Shown here: positions 29,561 through 37,942 of the stretch, piece by piece
Layout: each line of letters begins with the position of its first letter
How positions within the stretch are numbered: position 1 is the first letter of the stretch
Assembly: GCF_018917145.1 (NCBI RefSeq)
Contig: NZ_JAHLOD010000023.1
Span: 1-56,653 of the forward strand
Direction: 5' to 3'
Origin: Clostridium bornimense
Lineage (GTDB): Bacteria > Bacillota > Clostridia > Clostridiales > Clostridiaceae
DNA: 56,653 nt
Made by a program: the position numbers and the translations under genes
The notes under the pieces: generated by a model
The model's input: only the letters and a program-made list of their open reading frames with translations
What the model was told of the DNA's origin: nothing
Database searches by the model: none

Positions 29561-29798
29561 AAATGAGAAAAACTATTTTGGACATGGAAAGCCTATTAGC
29601 AACTTAAGGTGGATAAAGTAGAAAAAGTTAGAAATGTTAAGAATACACAAGAAATGTTAATTACATGCAATGTTACAAAAGAATATGGTTTAAATTGGTT
29701 GCATATGTTAATATAAGTAATATGTAAATTGCTTATTACATAATTGCGATATTGATAATATTTTGTTTATAAAAAGTTTAGAAATTACCTCCTAGTTG

Positions 29799-29837
29799 TT
29801 TATAGTTTTTATTAATAATACAAATATAAACTATAAA
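29799..29837. promoter_or_regulatory. 10-bp inverted repeat ahead of a small ORF
   Basis: TTTATAGTTT (29799-29808) pairs perfectly with AAACTATAAA (29828-29837). It lies within the 464-base gap 29472-29935, which otherwise holds the promoter of the surface protein and a small ORF. Confidence 0.45.
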
Positions 29838-29852
29838 GATAAGGAGATAATT

Positions 29853-29897
29853 ATGATAGAGTATTTATTTCAATTAGATTGTTCTAATATACTTTAA
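29853..29897 (+). CDS. Possible 14-aa leader peptide
   Basis: AAGGAG at 29841-29846 sits at good distance from ATG 29853, opening MIEYLFQLDCSNIL and a TAA stop. It ends 38 bases before the glycosyltransferase start, just downstream of an inverted repeat. The strong ribosome site is the only evidence; it may be a leader peptide, a small protein or chance. Confidence 0.35.
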   Translation: MIEYLFQLDCSNIL

Positions 29898-29935
29898 ATC
29901 AAGAATAGTAAATAAGAATTTTAAGGGGTGATACA

Positions 29936-31099
29936 ATGAATATCGGAATTTTCACGGATACATATTATCCAGAGGTTAATGGAGTTGCAAATTCAACATA
30001 TCAACTAAAAAGAGGATTGGAAGAATTAGGACATAAAGTTTATGTTTTTACAGTAACAAATCCTAATGCAAATATTGAAAGTGAGACAAATGTTTTTCGT
30101 ATAGCTAGTGTGCCATTTATTTTATGTAAAGAACGTAGAGTAGGATGCCCTATTATAAGGAAATGGAAAAGAGTAATAAAAGAATTAGAACTAGATATAA
30201 TCCATACACAAACAGAATTTATTATGGGACATTTAGGACATAAGGTAGCGGAATATTTAGATATACCACATGTTCATACGTATCATACAATTTATGAAGA
30301 TTATACACATTATTTGAGGATACCAGGCAATAAAAGATTAAAGGGTGTAGTAAGAAGTTTTAGTAGACATTGTTGTAATAATGCAGATGTTGTAATTGTT
30401 CCTACAGATAAAGTAAAGAAGATATTAGCAGAATATCATGTAGATAAAGAAATCAAAGTTATTCCAACAGGAATTAATTTAAATAAGTTTATGAAATTTA
30501 ATAAATTAAATACAAATAAAATCAAAAAAGATCTTGGACTTTTAGATAAGCATGTATTGATATATATAGGTAGAATTTCTGAGGAAAAGAATATTGAAGA
30601 AGTAATGGATAATTTCTTAGAAGTGCAAAAGATAGATGACAAAGCGGCATTGGTTATTGTTGGTGATGGACCAGAGATGGACAGCCTCAAAAGGTATAAA
30701 GAAAGTCTAGGATTAAGAGAAAATGTTATATTTACAGGTATGGTTCCATGGGATAGTATTGAAGACTATTATGGAATAGGAGATATATTCGTTTCGGCAT
30801 CAACTTCTGAAACTCAGGGACTAACATATGCAGAAGCGTTAGCATCTAGTTTGCCGCTATTAGTTAGAAAAGATCCGTGCCTTAATAATATTCTTTTAGA
30901 AAAGGTTAATGGAGTAGCTTATGAAAATCAGTCTCAATTTTTAGAAGGATATAAATATCTTATTAATGCAATGAAAAGTAGTGAATTCAAAAATAAAATT
31001 AGAAATAGCATTGAATTTTTAAAAGGTGAAAAATTTGCAATAGATGTGGAAAAAGTTTATATGGATTTAATGCAAGAAGTACGTAGTTATTGTGGATAA
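29936..31099 (+). CDS. GT4-family glycosyltransferase, diacylglycerol glucosyltransferase-like
   Basis: A 387-aa GT-B fold glycosyltransferase. The N-terminus MNIGIFTDTYYPEVNGVANS and the following HTYHTIYEDYTHYL are typical of membrane-associated enzymes that add glucose to 1,2-diacylglycerol for glycolipid and lipoteichoic acid anchors. The C-terminal nucleotide-sugar domain shows YIGRISEEKN, VIVGDGPE and the EX7E-like ETQGLTYAEAL. AAGGGGTG precedes the ATG. It is followed 28 bases on by a broken DUF368 gene. The acceptor is inferred from family resemblance. Confidence 0.85.
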   Translation: MNIGIFTDTYYPEVNGVANSTYQLKRGLEELGHKVYVFTVTNPNANIESETNVFRIASVPFILCKERRVGCPIIRKWKRVIKELELDIIHTQTEFIMGHLGHKVAEYLDIPHVHTYHTIYEDYTHYLRIPGNKRLKGVVRSFSRHCCNNADVVIVPTDKVKKILAEYHVDKEIKVIPTGINLNKFMKFNKLNTNKIKKDLGLLDKHVLIYIGRISEEKNIEEVMDNFLEVQKIDDKAALVIVGDGPEMDSLKRYKESLGLRENVIFTGMVPWDSIEDYYGIGDIFVSASTSETQGLTYAEALASSLPLLVRKDPCLNNILLEKVNGVAYENQSQFLEGYKYLINAMKSSEFKNKIRNSIEFLKGEKFAIDVEKVYMDLMQEVRSYCG

Positions 31100-31127
31100 G
31101 CTACTAAAATAAAAGGAGAGATTTTTA

Positions 31128-31515
31128 ATGTTAAAAGAAGCAATAAATGGTGTGTGCATGGCAATAGCAGATAGCGTACCAGGTGTTTCAGGTGGAACGA
31201 TAGCATTTATTATGGATTTTTATGATAAGTTTATTGGTTCAATAAATAATATTGTATTTGGAAATAAAGAAAAAAGATTCCTTAAAATATCTTGTAAAAT
31301 TAGGAACAGGGTGGATATTAGGTATGATGCTAGGTTCTTTTTATGCTATTATAATGGGATCTACTACTTTAGATGTACCACAAGCTGCTATTAGTATATC
31401 AAATTTTAATATTATTGCATGGGTAATTGGCTTATGTATCGTAGTTGGATTGCAAAAATTAAAAAATATGGAGAAGGGAATAACGCCAACGTTAATTAAA
31501 TTTCTATTTTTTTAA
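31128..31515 (+). pseudogene. DUF368 membrane protein, frameshifted and internally deleted
   Basis: The first frame gives the usual DUF368 N-terminus (AIADSVPGVSGGTIAFIMDF, then FGNKEKR). At the A-run near 31266-31276 the frame shifts: the continuation DSLKYLVKLGTGWI is found in the next frame, and it then jumps straight to the family's C-terminal segment (LGSFYAIIMGSTTLDVP, to GLQKL). Intact members have roughly 270 residues; here about 150 central residues, including several membrane helices, are missing. DUF368 proteins have been linked to polyprenyl-phosphate recycling. AAAAGGAG precedes the ATG, but the product cannot be functional. An interspersed repeat follows within 20 bases. Confidence 0.85.
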
Positions 31516-31532
31516 ATAATACTATGAATTCT

Positions 31533-31570
31533 ACCACTACTTTGCTAGAACAGATGCTAATATGAGTTTT
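31533..31570 (+). repeat. Interspersed repeat ACCACTACTTT, copy B
   Basis: All 38 bases are identical to copy A at 26356-26393. It starts 18 bases after the stop of the DUF368 pseudogene. Confidence 0.85.
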
Positions 31571-31636
31571 TACATATATATTACCATGTGAAATAATGGT
31601 ATAGATAACGTTCCCAAAAATATTGATAAAAGTTAA

Positions 31637-31681
31637 GATAGGTAATATATTACATATAAACGGTGATGTGTTACCTATTTT
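31637..31681 (+). terminator. Terminator upstream of the RES operon
   Basis: GATAGGTAATATAT (31637-31650) pairs with ATGTGTTACCTATT (31666-31679, two G-U pairs) and is followed by TTTAATTT. It is the end of the glycosyltransferase/DUF368 transcript. Confidence 0.65.
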
Positions 31682-31815
31682 AATTTAGGTGAAATATAAA
31701 GTATATAATAGTGGTATAATATTAATATAATGAAATATTTTGTTTAAAAATTTGTAAGTAGGGAAGTAATAAAAATAGTAATTTTGTAGGTAATATAGGT
31801 GGTGAAATAGTAGAA

Positions 31816-33066
31816 GTGAATATTATTGACTTTCTTCATGATAGCTATCAAGAAGGTTTAAGAAATTTGGCACAAGTACAAAGTGAAACTTATGAAGAAG
31901 CTATAGAAAAATACAGAGATTCGTTTATTTCTGAAATAATATTAATGAGAAGAAAAGGAAATGATATTAATAGTATAAATAAAAAAACTAATAGGATAAT
32001 TGAGTTTATAAATGAGATTCCTATAGAAGATATTGAGGCGTTTTTTAATAAAATTTTGTCAGTATATATAATGTGGATTGATTCTAAAGGCAAGGAAGCA
32101 TTAAAAAATTTTGAAGATATATTAGATAGTATTAATTATAAGCAATTTAAATATGATTTAAGTAATAATATATTATTTAGAGGAAGACAATGTGATTCTA
32201 TATTAACTCCTTTTGATATGTTTCATATTCCTTTTAATAAAAGATATTTAATCGGAAATCAAAGATATAGTTTAACAGGTCAGCCATTACTATATTTAGG
32301 ATTTTCAGTATTAGATATATTAGCAGAGTTAGATAATAATTATTATGACTATAAAAATATTAAATTATGTGCTTATAAGATGAAAGTAGGATTTAATGTA
32401 TTAGATTTAAGAAATAGTTTCTACGAATATTTTCAAGAAGATCCATTAGAAAATATCCTTGTTAATAGTGACGATGTTTTTTTATTAGGATATAATGATA
32501 TTAAAGAAAAGTTTTTTAAATTTATACTAGCTTCAATTTGTACCTTTGAAAAACGTCAAGAGCATAGAAAGTTTTCGTTTTGTGAAGAATATGTATTACC
32601 ACAAATGTTAGCTCAAATAGCAAAGGAAAATGATTTTAATGGTATAATTTATAGTTCTACTAAATTAAAAAATAAGGATAATGATAGACTACATAAAAGT
32701 GCATATAAAGACAATGTAGCTATATTTACAAACTTTTGTAGGAATCATGTTTATGATAGTGAGTTGTATAGTAAATTTAAAATTTCTAATCCTATAAGTC
32801 AAAATCATATTAAAGCTATAACTATAGATAAAATAAAAGAATTATGTGATTCTATAAAAGTATTAGATACTGAACAAAACTATCGTGATTACTATTTACT
32901 TGGAGAAAAATTAGATTATAACTTTTCAGATATAACTATAGATGATAAAAAATATTTTGAAATTAGTATAGGTCAAATGCATATATATTTAGTATATAAT
33001 ATTCTTATAGACATTAGAAATGAGTGTATTATTAAAGGGAGGGAACGTCATGAATTTAGTAATTAA
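31816..33066 (+). CDS. RES-domain protein, putative NAD-degrading toxin or effector
   Basis: A 416-aa protein whose centre (about 119-300) is a RES domain, an ADP-ribosyltransferase-like fold named for its Arg-Glu-Ser triad. Visible are LFRGR (R122), QRYSLTGQPLLYLGFSVLDI, E171 in LAELD, and GIIYSS (S281). Known RES toxins (ParT/MbcT families) are about 150-230 aa, use NAD and pair with an Xre antitoxin. This one carries an extra 110-residue helical N-terminus and a C-terminal extension of about 100 residues. GGTGGTGA precedes GTG 31816. The next gene, a DUF4325 STAS-like protein, overlaps it by 17 bases. NAD breakdown is inferred from the intact triad. Confidence 0.75.
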   Translation: MNIIDFLHDSYQEGLRNLAQVQSETYEEAIEKYRDSFISEIILMRRKGNDINSINKKTNRIIEFINEIPIEDIEAFFNKILSVYIMWIDSKGKEALKNFEDILDSINYKQFKYDLSNNILFRGRQCDSILTPFDMFHIPFNKRYLIGNQRYSLTGQPLLYLGFSVLDILAELDNNYYDYKNIKLCAYKMKVGFNVLDLRNSFYEYFQEDPLENILVNSDDVFLLGYNDIKEKFFKFILASICTFEKRQEHRKFSFCEEYVLPQMLAQIAKENDFNGIIYSSTKLKNKDNDRLHKSAYKDNVAIFTNFCRNHVYDSELYSKFKISNPISQNHIKAITIDKIKELCDSIKVLDTEQNYRDYYLLGEKLDYNFSDITIDDKKYFEISIGQMHIYLVYNILIDIRNECIIKGRERHEFSN

Positions 33067-33346
33067 AGATATTATTGGTTCTAAAGTTGCTTCAGAAAAT
33101 AAGCAAGGAGATTTGATTTTTGATGAAATAGCTACAAGCCTTGATAAAAGTGAAGCAGAAATTTTATTGGATTTCTCGGGATTAAAACTTATTACTACAG
33201 CTTTCCTTAATAATGCAATAGGTAAGCTCTATAAGAATTATGAAAAAGAAAAATTGAACAATAGATTAAAAATAAAAAATATAACTGATAAAGGTGATGT
33301 AGAATTGCTAAAGTTAGTTATATTAAATGCAATGGAAGCAGCATAA
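33050..33346 (+). CDS. STAS-like DUF4325 protein coupled to the RES gene
   Basis: A 98-aa protein of the STAS-like DUF4325 group. The core reads AEILLDFSGLKLITTAFLNNAIGKLY, as in this family. The start at ATG 33050 has AGGGAGGG just before it and lies inside the last codons of the RES gene; a longer in-frame start at 33020 lacks a ribosome site. STAS folds usually bind protein partners or nucleotides. The tight overlap suggests the two proteins act together, with DUF4325 as inhibitor or sensor; this is inference, as the usual RES partner is an Xre protein. Confidence 0.8.
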   Translation: MNLVIKDIIGSKVASENKQGDLIFDEIATSLDKSEAEILLDFSGLKLITTAFLNNAIGKLYKNYEKEKLNNRLKIKNITDKGDVELLKLVILNAMEAA

Positions 33347-33362
33347 AATTATAAATAATGAG

Positions 33363-33395
33363 AAACTGCCATACAAATAAGTGTGGCAGTTTTTG
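33363..33395 (+). terminator. Terminator of the RES/DUF4325 operon
   Basis: AAACTGCCATAC (33363-33374) pairs with GTGTGGCAGTTT (33381-33392, one mismatch) and is followed by Ts. It isolates the two-gene unit from the aminopeptidase gene. Confidence 0.8.
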
Positions 33396-33449
33396 CTATA
33401 ATTAAAATAATTATTTGTTTCAAATTTACATCAAATACATTCTATTAAT

Positions 33450-33457
33450 GATATAAT
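33450..33457 (+). promoter_or_regulatory. Extended -10 box of the aminopeptidase gene
   Basis: TGATATAAT forms an extended -10 (TGn-TATAAT) 38 bases before ATG 33495. No good -35 is present at the usual 17-bp spacing, which fits an extended -10 promoter. Confidence 0.45.
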
Positions 33458-33494
33458 AATTTTGAAAGAATTTAATTCTAGGAGGGGAGAACAT

Positions 33495-35285
33495 ATGATA
33501 AATAAAAATGTTGAAGCTTTACGTTCTTTAATGAATGAAAGAGGCATAGACGCATATATAATTCCTACAGCAGATTTCCATGAATCTGAATATGTTGGAG
33601 AATATTTTGAAGCAAGAAAATTTATTTCTGGATTTACAGGTTCAGCAGGGATTGTAGTAATTACAAAAGATGTTGCAGGACTTTGGACTGATGGAAGATA
33701 CTTTATTCAAGCAGCTAATGAGATAAAAGGAACTTGTTTTAAGTTATTTCCTATGGGAGAAGAAGGCGTTCCTACCATTAAAGAATTTTTGAAAGATGCC
33801 GTTAAAGAAAATGGCTGCATTGGTTTTGATGGTCGTGTAATGAATACTAGATATGTTGAAGATATCGAAAATACTCTTGAAGGAAAAAATGTTACTATAA
33901 AATATCAAGAGGATTTAGTAGATTTAATATGGGGTAATCGTCCTGAAATTTCAAAGAAACCAGCATTTTTACTTCCTGTTAAATATGCTGGAAAAGAAGC
34001 TGTAGATAAATTAAAAGATTTACGTAATGTTATGGAAGAAAAAAATGCTGATGTACATATATTAACTTCATTAGATGATATTGCATGGCTTTTTAATATT
34101 CGTGGAAATGATGTACAATGTAATCCAGTAGTATTATCTTATGCTATAGTTAAAAAAGATACTGCTACATTATATGTAGATAAAACTGTACTTAATGATG
34201 AAATTGTTAAATATCTAACTGCAGCTGACGTTACTATTAAAGATTATAACGACATATATGAAGATGTTAAAAAGATAAGTGCCGATGCAACAGTATTATT
34301 AGATACTAATAAAGTAAACTACACATTAACTAAAACTTTACCCGAAGGTATTAAAATTATTAGTGAAATGAATCCAACAACCTTCGCTAAAGCTATAAAG
34401 AATTCAGTAGAAATTGAGAATTTAAGAAAAGCTCATATAAAAGATGGTGTTGCATTTACTAAATTTATGTATTGGTTAAAAAATAATATAGGAAAGACTA
34501 AGATAACAGAGATATCTGCTAGTGATTACTTAGAAAACTGCAGAAGAGCACAAGATGGATTTATAGAATTAAGTTTTCCAACTATTGCTGGATATAAGGC
34601 TAATGCAGCTATGATGCATTATTCTGCTACAGAAGATACTGCAGCAGAACTAAAAGAAGAAGGACTTTTACTTGTTGATTCAGGTGGACAATACTTTGAG
34701 GGAACTACAGATATTACACGTACTATGGCATTAGGACCAATAAGTGATAAGTTAAAGTTACATTTTACAACAGTAACTCGTAGTATGCTTAATCTTGCAA
34801 ATGCAAAATTTCTTTATGGTTGTAGAGGTATGAATTTAGATATTCTTGCTAGAGGACCACTTTGGGAGTTAGGAATAGATTATAAATGTGGAACAGGACA
34901 TGGAGTAGGTTACTTGCTTAATGTTCATGAGGCTCCTAATGGATTTAGATGGAGAATAGTACCAGAACGTAACGATAGTTGTGTATTTGAAGAAGGTATG
35001 GTAACTACCGATGAACCAGGAGTATATATTGAAGGTAGTCATGGAATACGTATTGAAAATGAGTTAGTATGTAGAAAAGCTGAAAAAAATGAATATGGTC
35101 AATTTATGGATTTTGAGACTATAACATATGCACCAATAGATTTAGATGCAATAGATCCATCTTTAATGTCAAAGAAAGAAATAGAAATGCTAAATAAATA
35201 TCATGCTATGGTATATGAAAAAATATCTCCATATATGACAGAAGAAGAAAATCTATGGTTGAAAAAATATACAAGAAGTATATAA
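33495..35285 (+). CDS. Xaa-Pro aminopeptidase (M24 family)
   Basis: A cytosolic metallopeptidase that removes N-terminal residues preceding proline. The 596-aa length fits the long, three-domain aminopeptidase P type (two creatinase-like N-domains, then the pita-bread catalytic fold). The five metal ligands are visible: two Asp in VDSGGQYFEGTTDITRT, His in GTGHGVGYLLNVHEAP, and two Glu in TDEPGVYIEGSHGIRIENE. The start at ATG 33495 follows AGGAGGGG; an in-frame upstream start at 33462 has none. It is a single gene with its own terminator. Confidence 0.95.
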   Translation: MINKNVEALRSLMNERGIDAYIIPTADFHESEYVGEYFEARKFISGFTGSAGIVVITKDVAGLWTDGRYFIQAANEIKGTCFKLFPMGEEGVPTIKEFLKDAVKENGCIGFDGRVMNTRYVEDIENTLEGKNVTIKYQEDLVDLIWGNRPEISKKPAFLLPVKYAGKEAVDKLKDLRNVMEEKNADVHILTSLDDIAWLFNIRGNDVQCNPVVLSYAIVKKDTATLYVDKTVLNDEIVKYLTAADVTIKDYNDIYEDVKKISADATVLLDTNKVNYTLTKTLPEGIKIISEMNPTTFAKAIKNSVEIENLRKAHIKDGVAFTKFMYWLKNNIGKTKITEISASDYLENCRRAQDGFIELSFPTIAGYKANAAMMHYSATEDTAAELKEEGLLLVDSGGQYFEGTTDITRTMALGPISDKLKLHFTTVTRSMLNLANAKFLYGCRGMNLDILARGPLWELGIDYKCGTGHGVGYLLNVHEAPNGFRWRIVPERNDSCVFEEGMVTTDEPGVYIEGSHGIRIENELVCRKAEKNEYGQFMDFETITYAPIDLDAIDPSLMSKKEIEMLNKYHAMVYEKISPYMTEEENLWLKKYTRSI

Positions 35286-35365
35286 TTAGCTATAAAAAAT
35301 AACTATATTATATCGATATATATAAGAGAACAAACTCTTTTTCGCAAATTTAAAGTACATTTTGT

Positions 35366-35407
35366 AACTGCTGTAAGACTAATTTTGTTAGTTTTACAGC
35401 AGTTTTT
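35366..35407 (+). terminator. Terminator of the aminopeptidase gene
   Basis: AACTGCTGTAAGACTAA pairs with TTAGTTTTACAGCAGTT (35388-35404, one G-U pair) around a 5-base loop and is followed by TTT. Confidence 0.85.
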
Positions 35408-35743
35408 CTATTCGTTGAAAATAAAAATTCAATTATGTGAAAATAATTTAAATAAGTTAAAATTATACAAATACATAATAAAAAATGAAGTTTAATAAAA
35501 AAATATAAAATATTAATGGTAAAAAGACAATAAGCGACAAAATTCGCATAAAAGATATGATATATTCATATTGAAGATAAATGATGAAAGTCATTTTACA
35601 GGGATAAAAAATAAGTTGATATAGGGAATATGTATTAAAAAAAATTTATAATGCACTTCAATCTATAATATTAATGATATGGGTAAAATGGTATAAAGGG
35701 AGTAAAGTTTATATATAGTATAGATTAAAGAAGTGTGTGTACT

Positions 35744-35799
35744 AGAGTTGTTTTTATGATAAAATTTGAATTTTATTGTGAAAATAACTCTATTTTTTT
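35744..35799 (+). terminator. Orphan terminator-like hairpin
   Basis: AGAGTTGTTTTTATGATAAA and its 3' partner ending AAAATAACTCT (to 35791) form an imperfect stem of about 23 bp, followed by TATTTTTTTA. No ORF ends upstream for more than 400 bases, so it may end a small RNA or act as an attenuator for the Hsp70 genes. Confidence 0.5.
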
Positions 35800-36054
35800 A
35801 CTTTTTGTTAAGGAAAGTGAAAAAGATTATTAAACAATTTTTATATTATTATAATGTAATAAAAATAATTATTTTAATTATTAGAATTTTTATTATTTTA
35901 TAAAGTATAACGGGGAAAATAGTGTGTAATTCAAAAAAAGATAGAAAAAAGCTGTAAGAAAATTTTGATTAAATCTATTATTGTCGAAGTTATTGTACAA
36001 AAAAATAAAACTATTAAAATGTATTATATAAAGGATTAATTAGGGGGAAATTTA

Positions 36055-37737
36055 ATGGGTACAATAATAGGGATTGATTTAGGAACTACTACCTCTGAAA
36101 TCGCTTATGTTAAAGATGGAAAACCAGAAGTAATAATTAATGAGTTAGGAAGTAGAATAACTCCGTCAGTAGTAGGACTTACTGATGAAAATGAAATTAT
36201 AATCGGAAACACAGCTAAAGGTCAGGCAGCCTTGAAGCCGGATAGAACCGTAATGGAAGTAAAAAGAATTATGGGTACGGATAAAATGGTTACCTTAGGC
36301 GACAACGTTGTAACACCAGAAGAAGTATCAGCAATGATTTTAAAAGAACTAAAGAGATATGCTGAAAGTTATATTGGAGAGAATATAACTGAAGCAGTGA
36401 TAACAGTACCTGCAAATTTTAATGATTTGCAACGTCAAGCTACAAAAATTGCAGGAGAATTAGCAGGGTTAAAAATAGAGAGAATTATCAATGAACCAAC
36501 AGCAGCTGCTATTGCTTATAGTATTGATAATTTAGATAAGGAAGAGAAGATTATAGTATATGATTTAGGTGGGGGAACTTTTGATATAACTATTCTTAAC
36601 TTATTAAATGGTAACTTAGATATTAAGACAAGTAGGGGAAACAATAAATTAGGAGGTAAGGACTTTGATGAAAGACTGACAAATTATATTTTAAAAAAAT
36701 TTAGAGAAGATACTAATATTGATTTAAGTAAAAATTATATAGCTATGGCTAGAATAAAAGAAGCATCTGAACGAGCGAAAATTGATCTATCGGTTATGAA
36801 TTTTGCTGAAATAGAAATACCATTTATAGCAACAGATGAAAAAAATAATCCGCTAGAAATAAATTTTAAAATATCTAGAGAAGAATTTGAAGGGCTTATA
36901 AAAGATCTAATAGATATAACAGAAGTCGAGGTAGATAAAGCTCTTGAAGCTGCTGGATATAATAAAGAAGATATTGATACAGTTATAGCAGTAGGTGGTT
37001 CTACAAGGATACCTTGCGTAAGAGAACTGTTAAAAAATAAGTTTGGAGATAAGCTAAAAGGTGGTATAAATGTTGATGAAGCAGTAGCTATGGGAGCTGC
37101 TATTCAAGGTGCTATACATAAAAATGATCCAAAATTAAGTTCTATAAAGATTATGGATATATGTATGCATACATTAGGAATAAGTGTAGGAAAAGATACT
37201 GTTGATCACATAATAATGAAGGATAGTAAATTACCTTGTACAGAAAACAAAATATATAGTACTTCTTTTGATAATCAAAAATCTATGACAATTGAAGTAT
37301 ATCAAGGAGATGCTACTTTAAAAAGTGAGAATACCAAGATTGGAGAATTTAAGATAGAAGGTATTCCAGAAGCTCCAGCTGGAGATGAAGAGGTGGAAGT
37401 GGCATTCACATATAATATAGATGGAATTTTAGAAGTTACTGCAGAAATTATAAGTAGTGGGGAATCTATAGTTGGGATTATTGATACAATGGGTGTTAAT
37501 TCAAAACCAATAGAATATAGTGAAGATTTAGGGAAGTGGAGTTCTTCGAGACTTAGCAGCAAATCAAAGACTATAATTGAAATGGCAGAAAAAAAGGTTC
37601 CTCATTTAGATAGCGAAAATAAAGTAAAAGTAGTTAAAGTGATAGAATCTTTAAAAAGAGCTATTATTGATGATGATGATGAGTTAGTAGACAAATATGA
37701 TGAAGAGTTAACAGATCTTCTTTTTGAAATTTGTTAA
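36055..37737 (+). CDS. Divergent Hsp70 (DnaK-like) protein, first copy
   Basis: A 560-aa Hsp70 ATPase chaperone, shorter than the roughly 610-640 aa of housekeeping DnaK. The nucleotide-binding domain is intact: IDLGTTTSEIAY (6-17), ITVPANFNDLQRQATK, NEPTAAAIAY, DLGGGTFDI (170-178) and AVGGSTRIP. The interdomain linker is changed from DVTPLSLG to DICMHTLG. The substrate-binding beta domain is present (VYQGDATLKSEN), but the helical lid is cut to about 70 residues. TTAGGGGG precedes the ATG. It has its own terminator and stands alone ahead of the grpE/dnaK2 operon. It is not the main DnaK, which normally sits with hrcA-grpE-dnaJ; a specialised role at the membrane with the TPR/J-like partners is inferred. 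Confidence 0.9.
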   Translation: MGTIIGIDLGTTTSEIAYVKDGKPEVIINELGSRITPSVVGLTDENEIIIGNTAKGQAALKPDRTVMEVKRIMGTDKMVTLGDNVVTPEEVSAMILKELKRYAESYIGENITEAVITVPANFNDLQRQATKIAGELAGLKIERIINEPTAAAIAYSIDNLDKEEKIIVYDLGGGTFDITILNLLNGNLDIKTSRGNNKLGGKDFDERLTNYILKKFREDTNIDLSKNYIAMARIKEASERAKIDLSVMNFAEIEIPFIATDEKNNPLEINFKISREEFEGLIKDLIDITEVEVDKALEAAGYNKEDIDTVIAVGGSTRIPCVRELLKNKFGDKLKGGINVDEAVAMGAAIQGAIHKNDPKLSSIKIMDICMHTLGISVGKDTVDHIIMKDSKLPCTENKIYSTSFDNQKSMTIEVYQGDATLKSENTKIGEFKIEGIPEAPAGDEEVEVAFTYNIDGILEVTAEIISSGESIVGIIDTMGVNSKPIEYSEDLGKWSSSRLSSKSKTIIEMAEKKVPHLDSENKVKVVKVIESLKRAIIDDDDELVDKYDEELTDLLFEIC

Positions 37738-37769
37738 TTACTTTAATTAAATTAATATATTAAATAGAA

Positions 37770-37800
37770 AACAACAGCTTTTAGAAGCTGTTGTTTTTGT
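37770..37800 (+). terminator. Terminator after the first hsp70 gene
   Basis: AACAACAGCTT (37770-37780), loop TTAG and AAGCTGTTGTT (37785-37795) form a perfect stem followed by Ts, separating the first hsp70 from the downstream operon. Confidence 0.85.
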
Positions 37801-37847
37801 TTTTCAACAATTTTCTATAAAAAGTTATTACAATTTTATATAAATAC

Positions 37848-37876
37848 TGGAAAAATATAAATAATTATGTTATAAT
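37848..37876 (+). promoter_or_regulatory. Promoter-like boxes of the grpE-dnaK2 operon
   Basis: TATAAT (37871-37876) has a TGGAAA hexamer (four of six to consensus) 17 bases upstream. No CIRCE element (TTAGCACTC-N9-GAGTGCTAA) is visible, so HrcA control is unlikely. Confidence 0.4.
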
Positions 37877-37942
37877 TTGTTGTAATATAGATAAAACAGG
37901 TGTATTTACATATACATACAAAGAAAGTTGGGAGTGGATGTT

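Larger units (their letters stand above)
31516..31815. other. Intergenic region with repeat, terminator and promoter-like boxes
   Basis: This 300-base gap holds the ACCACTACTTT repeat (31533-31570), a terminator (31637-31681) and two TATAAT boxes (31704-31709 and 31715-31720) that could serve the RES/DUF4325 operon. No ORF was seen. Confidence 0.6.
35286..36054 (+). other. Long non-coding stretch, 769 bases, upstream of the Hsp70 cluster
   Basis: It holds the aminopeptidase terminator (35366-35407) and then about 330 very AT-rich bases with no ORF. A purine-rich island (35683-35705) contains TAAAGGGAGTAAAG, and a second terminator-like hairpin lies at 35744-35799 with no gene ahead of it. 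About 255 further bases lead to the first hsp70 gene. The orphan terminator hints at a short RNA or a leader. Confidence 0.6.

Noticed and set aside
31128-31515. Two overlapping small membrane proteins
   Set aside because: Both halves match one DUF368 protein; the frame change falls in an A-run and the middle is missing.
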